From NCBI GenBank assembly GCA_030068145.1, contig JAPJBO010000246.1, positions 62,001-126,000 on the forward strand: a stretch of 64,000 nucleotides of DNA, in the 5' to 3' direction. Each line of letters opens with the position of its first letter. The first letter of the stretch is position 1. A model generated the notes under the pieces. That model was not told where the DNA came from and searched no databases. It saw nothing but the letters and a program-made list of their open reading frames with translations. A program made the position numbers and the translations under genes. Shown one piece after another: positions 62,224 through 64,000 of this stretch. The DNA comes from Diplonema papillatum. Lineage: Eukaryota > Euglenozoa > Diplonemea > Diplonemida > Diplonemidae.

Positions 62224-64000
62224 ATGACGGACCTGCCCAACCCGCACATCTGTGGTGATGGCACGGTGTACTATTTGTACGAAGGTGGCGGAGACGCCGT
62301 GTACTGGTACGTGGTCGCCGGGGGAACAGGCGACCGATGGCGGTGGAGGGTCAACGAGGCCTCGGGGCGCCGGTACTTCGTGAACGCCGCCACCAGGGCG
62401 TCCGTGTGGGACCTACCCGAGGTGCCGGCCGCGGCGCGGCCGCTGGACGTGGCGTCGACGGCGCTGTGCCGCGCGGCGGCGGCTGCGCTCGTGGAGCAGG
62501 GTGCCGCGGGGGACCCTTCGGCCACCGCGCTGCGGCTGGCGGCTTGCCACCTGTTCGACCCGGCCCGGGCGCTGGCTTTGCTGGCCGAGGCTTTCCCGCC
62601 GGGAGCCGGCGGCTCGCCGGACCTGCCGGTCCTGGAGGCGAAGCTGCGGCTGTTCCTCGCCCGCCACGGCACCGGCGCCCCTGAGGCCGTGCCTGCCACC
62701 GCGAAAAAGTGGCAGCAGACCCCGGGAGCCCTCCTCACGCACCTCTCCCAGCAGAACCGGGTCGACGCAAACGCGCTTCGAAAGCCGTGGTGCGCGACCT
62801 CGTGGGAGTCCGTGGCGGAGGTGGCAGGCATCCTGTGTGAACCTGTCGCCAAAGCCAACGGCGGGCTCACGCTGGCGCCGGTGACCTTGCACGTGCCCCT
62901 CGTCGGGGACGGCGCGCCGGCGGCCGATCCGGCCAAAAAACCGCCGCGGCCGGCGGCGGCCGGCGGCGCGGCCGACCGCCTGGTCGCGAAGCTGGCGCGG
63001 TTCTACGCGGCCGCCGCGCCCGAGAAGGTCGCGCAATGCCCCCTGATCGCCGAGAGGTTCGGCGGCGACGAGCTCGCGCTCTTCGAGAACCTGAAGGCGC
63101 GGTACCCGGACCACGCGGCGCTCCTCTCGGCGGACCAGGCTGACGGGGCGGCCCCCGTGGCTGCGTTTCCATCAAGTCCACCGAAGGTGGAGCAACCGTT
63201 GGATGCGAACACGCCCGCCCCGCCGCCGCGGAGTTCGTCTGCTTTGGCGAAGATGAACCTCGTCCAGCGGCTGACAGCGTTCTACGGCCACGCGGCGCCC
63301 GACAAAATCGGTCAAATCGAGCGCATCGTCGAGCACTTCGACGACGAGGCCGCCCTGGTCGACTCGTTGAAGACGCGGTACCCCAGCCACGCCCACCTGC
63401 TCGACCCGCCGTCGTTTTCCGTCGACAAGCCGCGGCCGCCGTCCCCCGCGAGCTCCGCCCGCCCGCCGCGCGCGGCGACGCCGGCCTCGTCTTCCGCGGG
63501 CGGCCACGACGCTGCCCTGACCCAGAAGCTCAGCGCCTTCTACGCTGCGGCTTCCCCTGACAAGCTCGGGCAGGTCCCGGTGGTCGTCCAGCAGTTCGGC
63601 GGCGCGGAGGATGAGCTCATCAAGAACCTGAAGTCAAGGTACCCCTCACACGCCCACCTCCTCGACCCTGCCCCGAAGCCTCCAGGGAACCCTGGCAACC
63701 CCCTGCCGCCGATTCTCAAGTCCCCCAGGAAGGCCCCTGCCGCCGCCCTATCGCAGAAGCTATCGAGGTTCTACGCGGTTGCCGCGCCCGACCAGTTGCC
63801 GCAGGTTCCGGCGATCGTCGCGAAGTTCGAAGCGGACGAGGCGCAGCTCGTTGCGGAGCTCAAGAAAAAGTACCCGGACCACGCGCACCTGCTGTCCCCC
63901 ATCCAGGCGGGCGTCTGCACGCCGGACGAAGCGGAGGAGACCAGCAAGTCGACGTTCGGGCGGCAGCTCGTTGGCTTCTACAAAGCCGCCGCGCCGGAGA
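62224..64000 (+). CDS. WW-domain protein with at least five FY-type helical repeats (3' end outside window)
   Basis: The frame is open from ATG 62224 to the window end, 592 complete codons. Residues about 37-69 form a WW domain (DRWRWRVNEASGRRYFVNAA then TRASVWDLPEV). A 150-residue helical region follows, then spaced repeats of about 45 residues near 253, 346, 432, 509 and 578. Their pattern is LxxKLxxFYxxAxPDKxxQ..IVxxFxxDExxLxxxLKxxYPxHAHLL (for example LTQKLSAFYAAASPDKLGQV). The FY..P.K..LL..KY pattern recalls short C-terminal repeats I associate with kinetoplastid and other flagellate proteins, often cytoskeletal (from memory). Proline-rich linkers separate the units. No enzyme domain is seen. 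Function unknown; a scaffold binding proline-rich partners is a guess. Confidence 0.85.
   Translation, partial: MTDLPNPHICGDGTVYYLYEGGGDAVYWYVVAGGTGDRWRWRVNEASGRRYFVNAATRASVWDLPEVPAAARPLDVASTALCRAAAAALVEQGAAGDPSATALRLAACHLFDPARALALLAEAFPPGAGGSPDLPVLEAKLRLFLARHGTGAPEAVPATAKKWQQTPGALLTHLSQQNRVDANALRKPWCATSWESVAEVAGILCEPVAKANGGLTLAPVTLHVPLVGDGAPAADPAKKPPRPAAAGGAADRLVAKLARFYAAAAPEKVAQCPLIAERFGGDELALFENLKARYPDHAALLSADQADGAAPVAAFPSSPPKVEQPLDANTPAPPPRSSSALAKMNLVQRLTAFYGHAAPDKIGQIERIVEHFDDEAALVDSLKTRYPSHAHLLDPPSFSVDKPRPPSPASSARPPRAATPASSSAGGHDAALTQKLSAFYAAASPDKLGQVPVVVQQFGGAEDELIKNLKSRYPSHAHLLDPAPKPPGNPGNPLPPILKSPRKAPAAALSQKLSRFYAVAAPDQLPQVPAIVAKFEADEAQLVAELKKKYPDHAHLLSPIQAGVCTPDEAEETSKSTFGRQLVGFYKAAAPE

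Overview
This is a nuclear segment of a flagellated, probably free-living single-celled eukaryote. The evidence is an axonemal dynein heavy chain, spliceosomal introns, an ER-stress kinase of the PERK type, a cohesin-loader-like protein and long simple repeats. GC-rich coding blocks lie in AT-richer, repeat-filled spacers. All seven protein genes read on the + strand. Together with a C-terminal FY...P.K repeat gene, this one-way layout would suit a euglenozoan (for example a diplonemid) or a dinoflagellate-like genome. That placement is inference; no rRNA, spliced leader or telomere is present to settle it.

Layout. 2-8837: last third of an outer-arm beta-type dynein heavy chain, seven exons, with an RNase H relic and GT/CA-microsatellite elements in its introns. 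8838-12872: spacer with repeats and coding-like debris. 12873-19133: intronless 2086-aa HEAT-type protein, best guess Scc2/NIPBL. 22390-23682: TTC14-like S1+TPR protein followed by two decayed partial copies. 26616-31983: PERK-like eIF2alpha kinase, three exons. 31984-42431: 10-kb repeat-rich spacer. 42432-44081: secreted type-B carboxylesterase. 46821-49828: two-exon SET-domain protein followed by tandem copies of its 3' end. 50331-56306: repeat-rich spacer with a 1.46-kb minisatellite. 56307-59838: PPEF/RdgC-type phosphatase with PDZ-like domains and EF-hands, two exons. 61767-62047: partial copy of the last gene. 62224-64000: WW-domain protein with FY-type repeats, cut by the window end.

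The genes do not form one pathway. Two point to the flagellum or calcium signalling (dynein, PPEF-like phosphatase), one to ER stress, and two or three to chromatin or RNA. The more striking content is between and inside genes: (i) ten reconstructed introns share an unusual 5' signal GT-R-Y and an invariant CAG, often CACAG, acceptor; (ii) a dispersed element superfamily has conserved ends and interchangeable interiors, one copy holding exon-like DNA and another enclosing the minisatellite; (iii) SINE-like and inverted-repeat elements have visible 12-16 bp flanking direct repeats; (iv) three genes have partial, decaying copies beside them.

Exon structures were derived by joining reading frames at GT/AG with matching phase and family similarity. 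No transcript data or database search was available.
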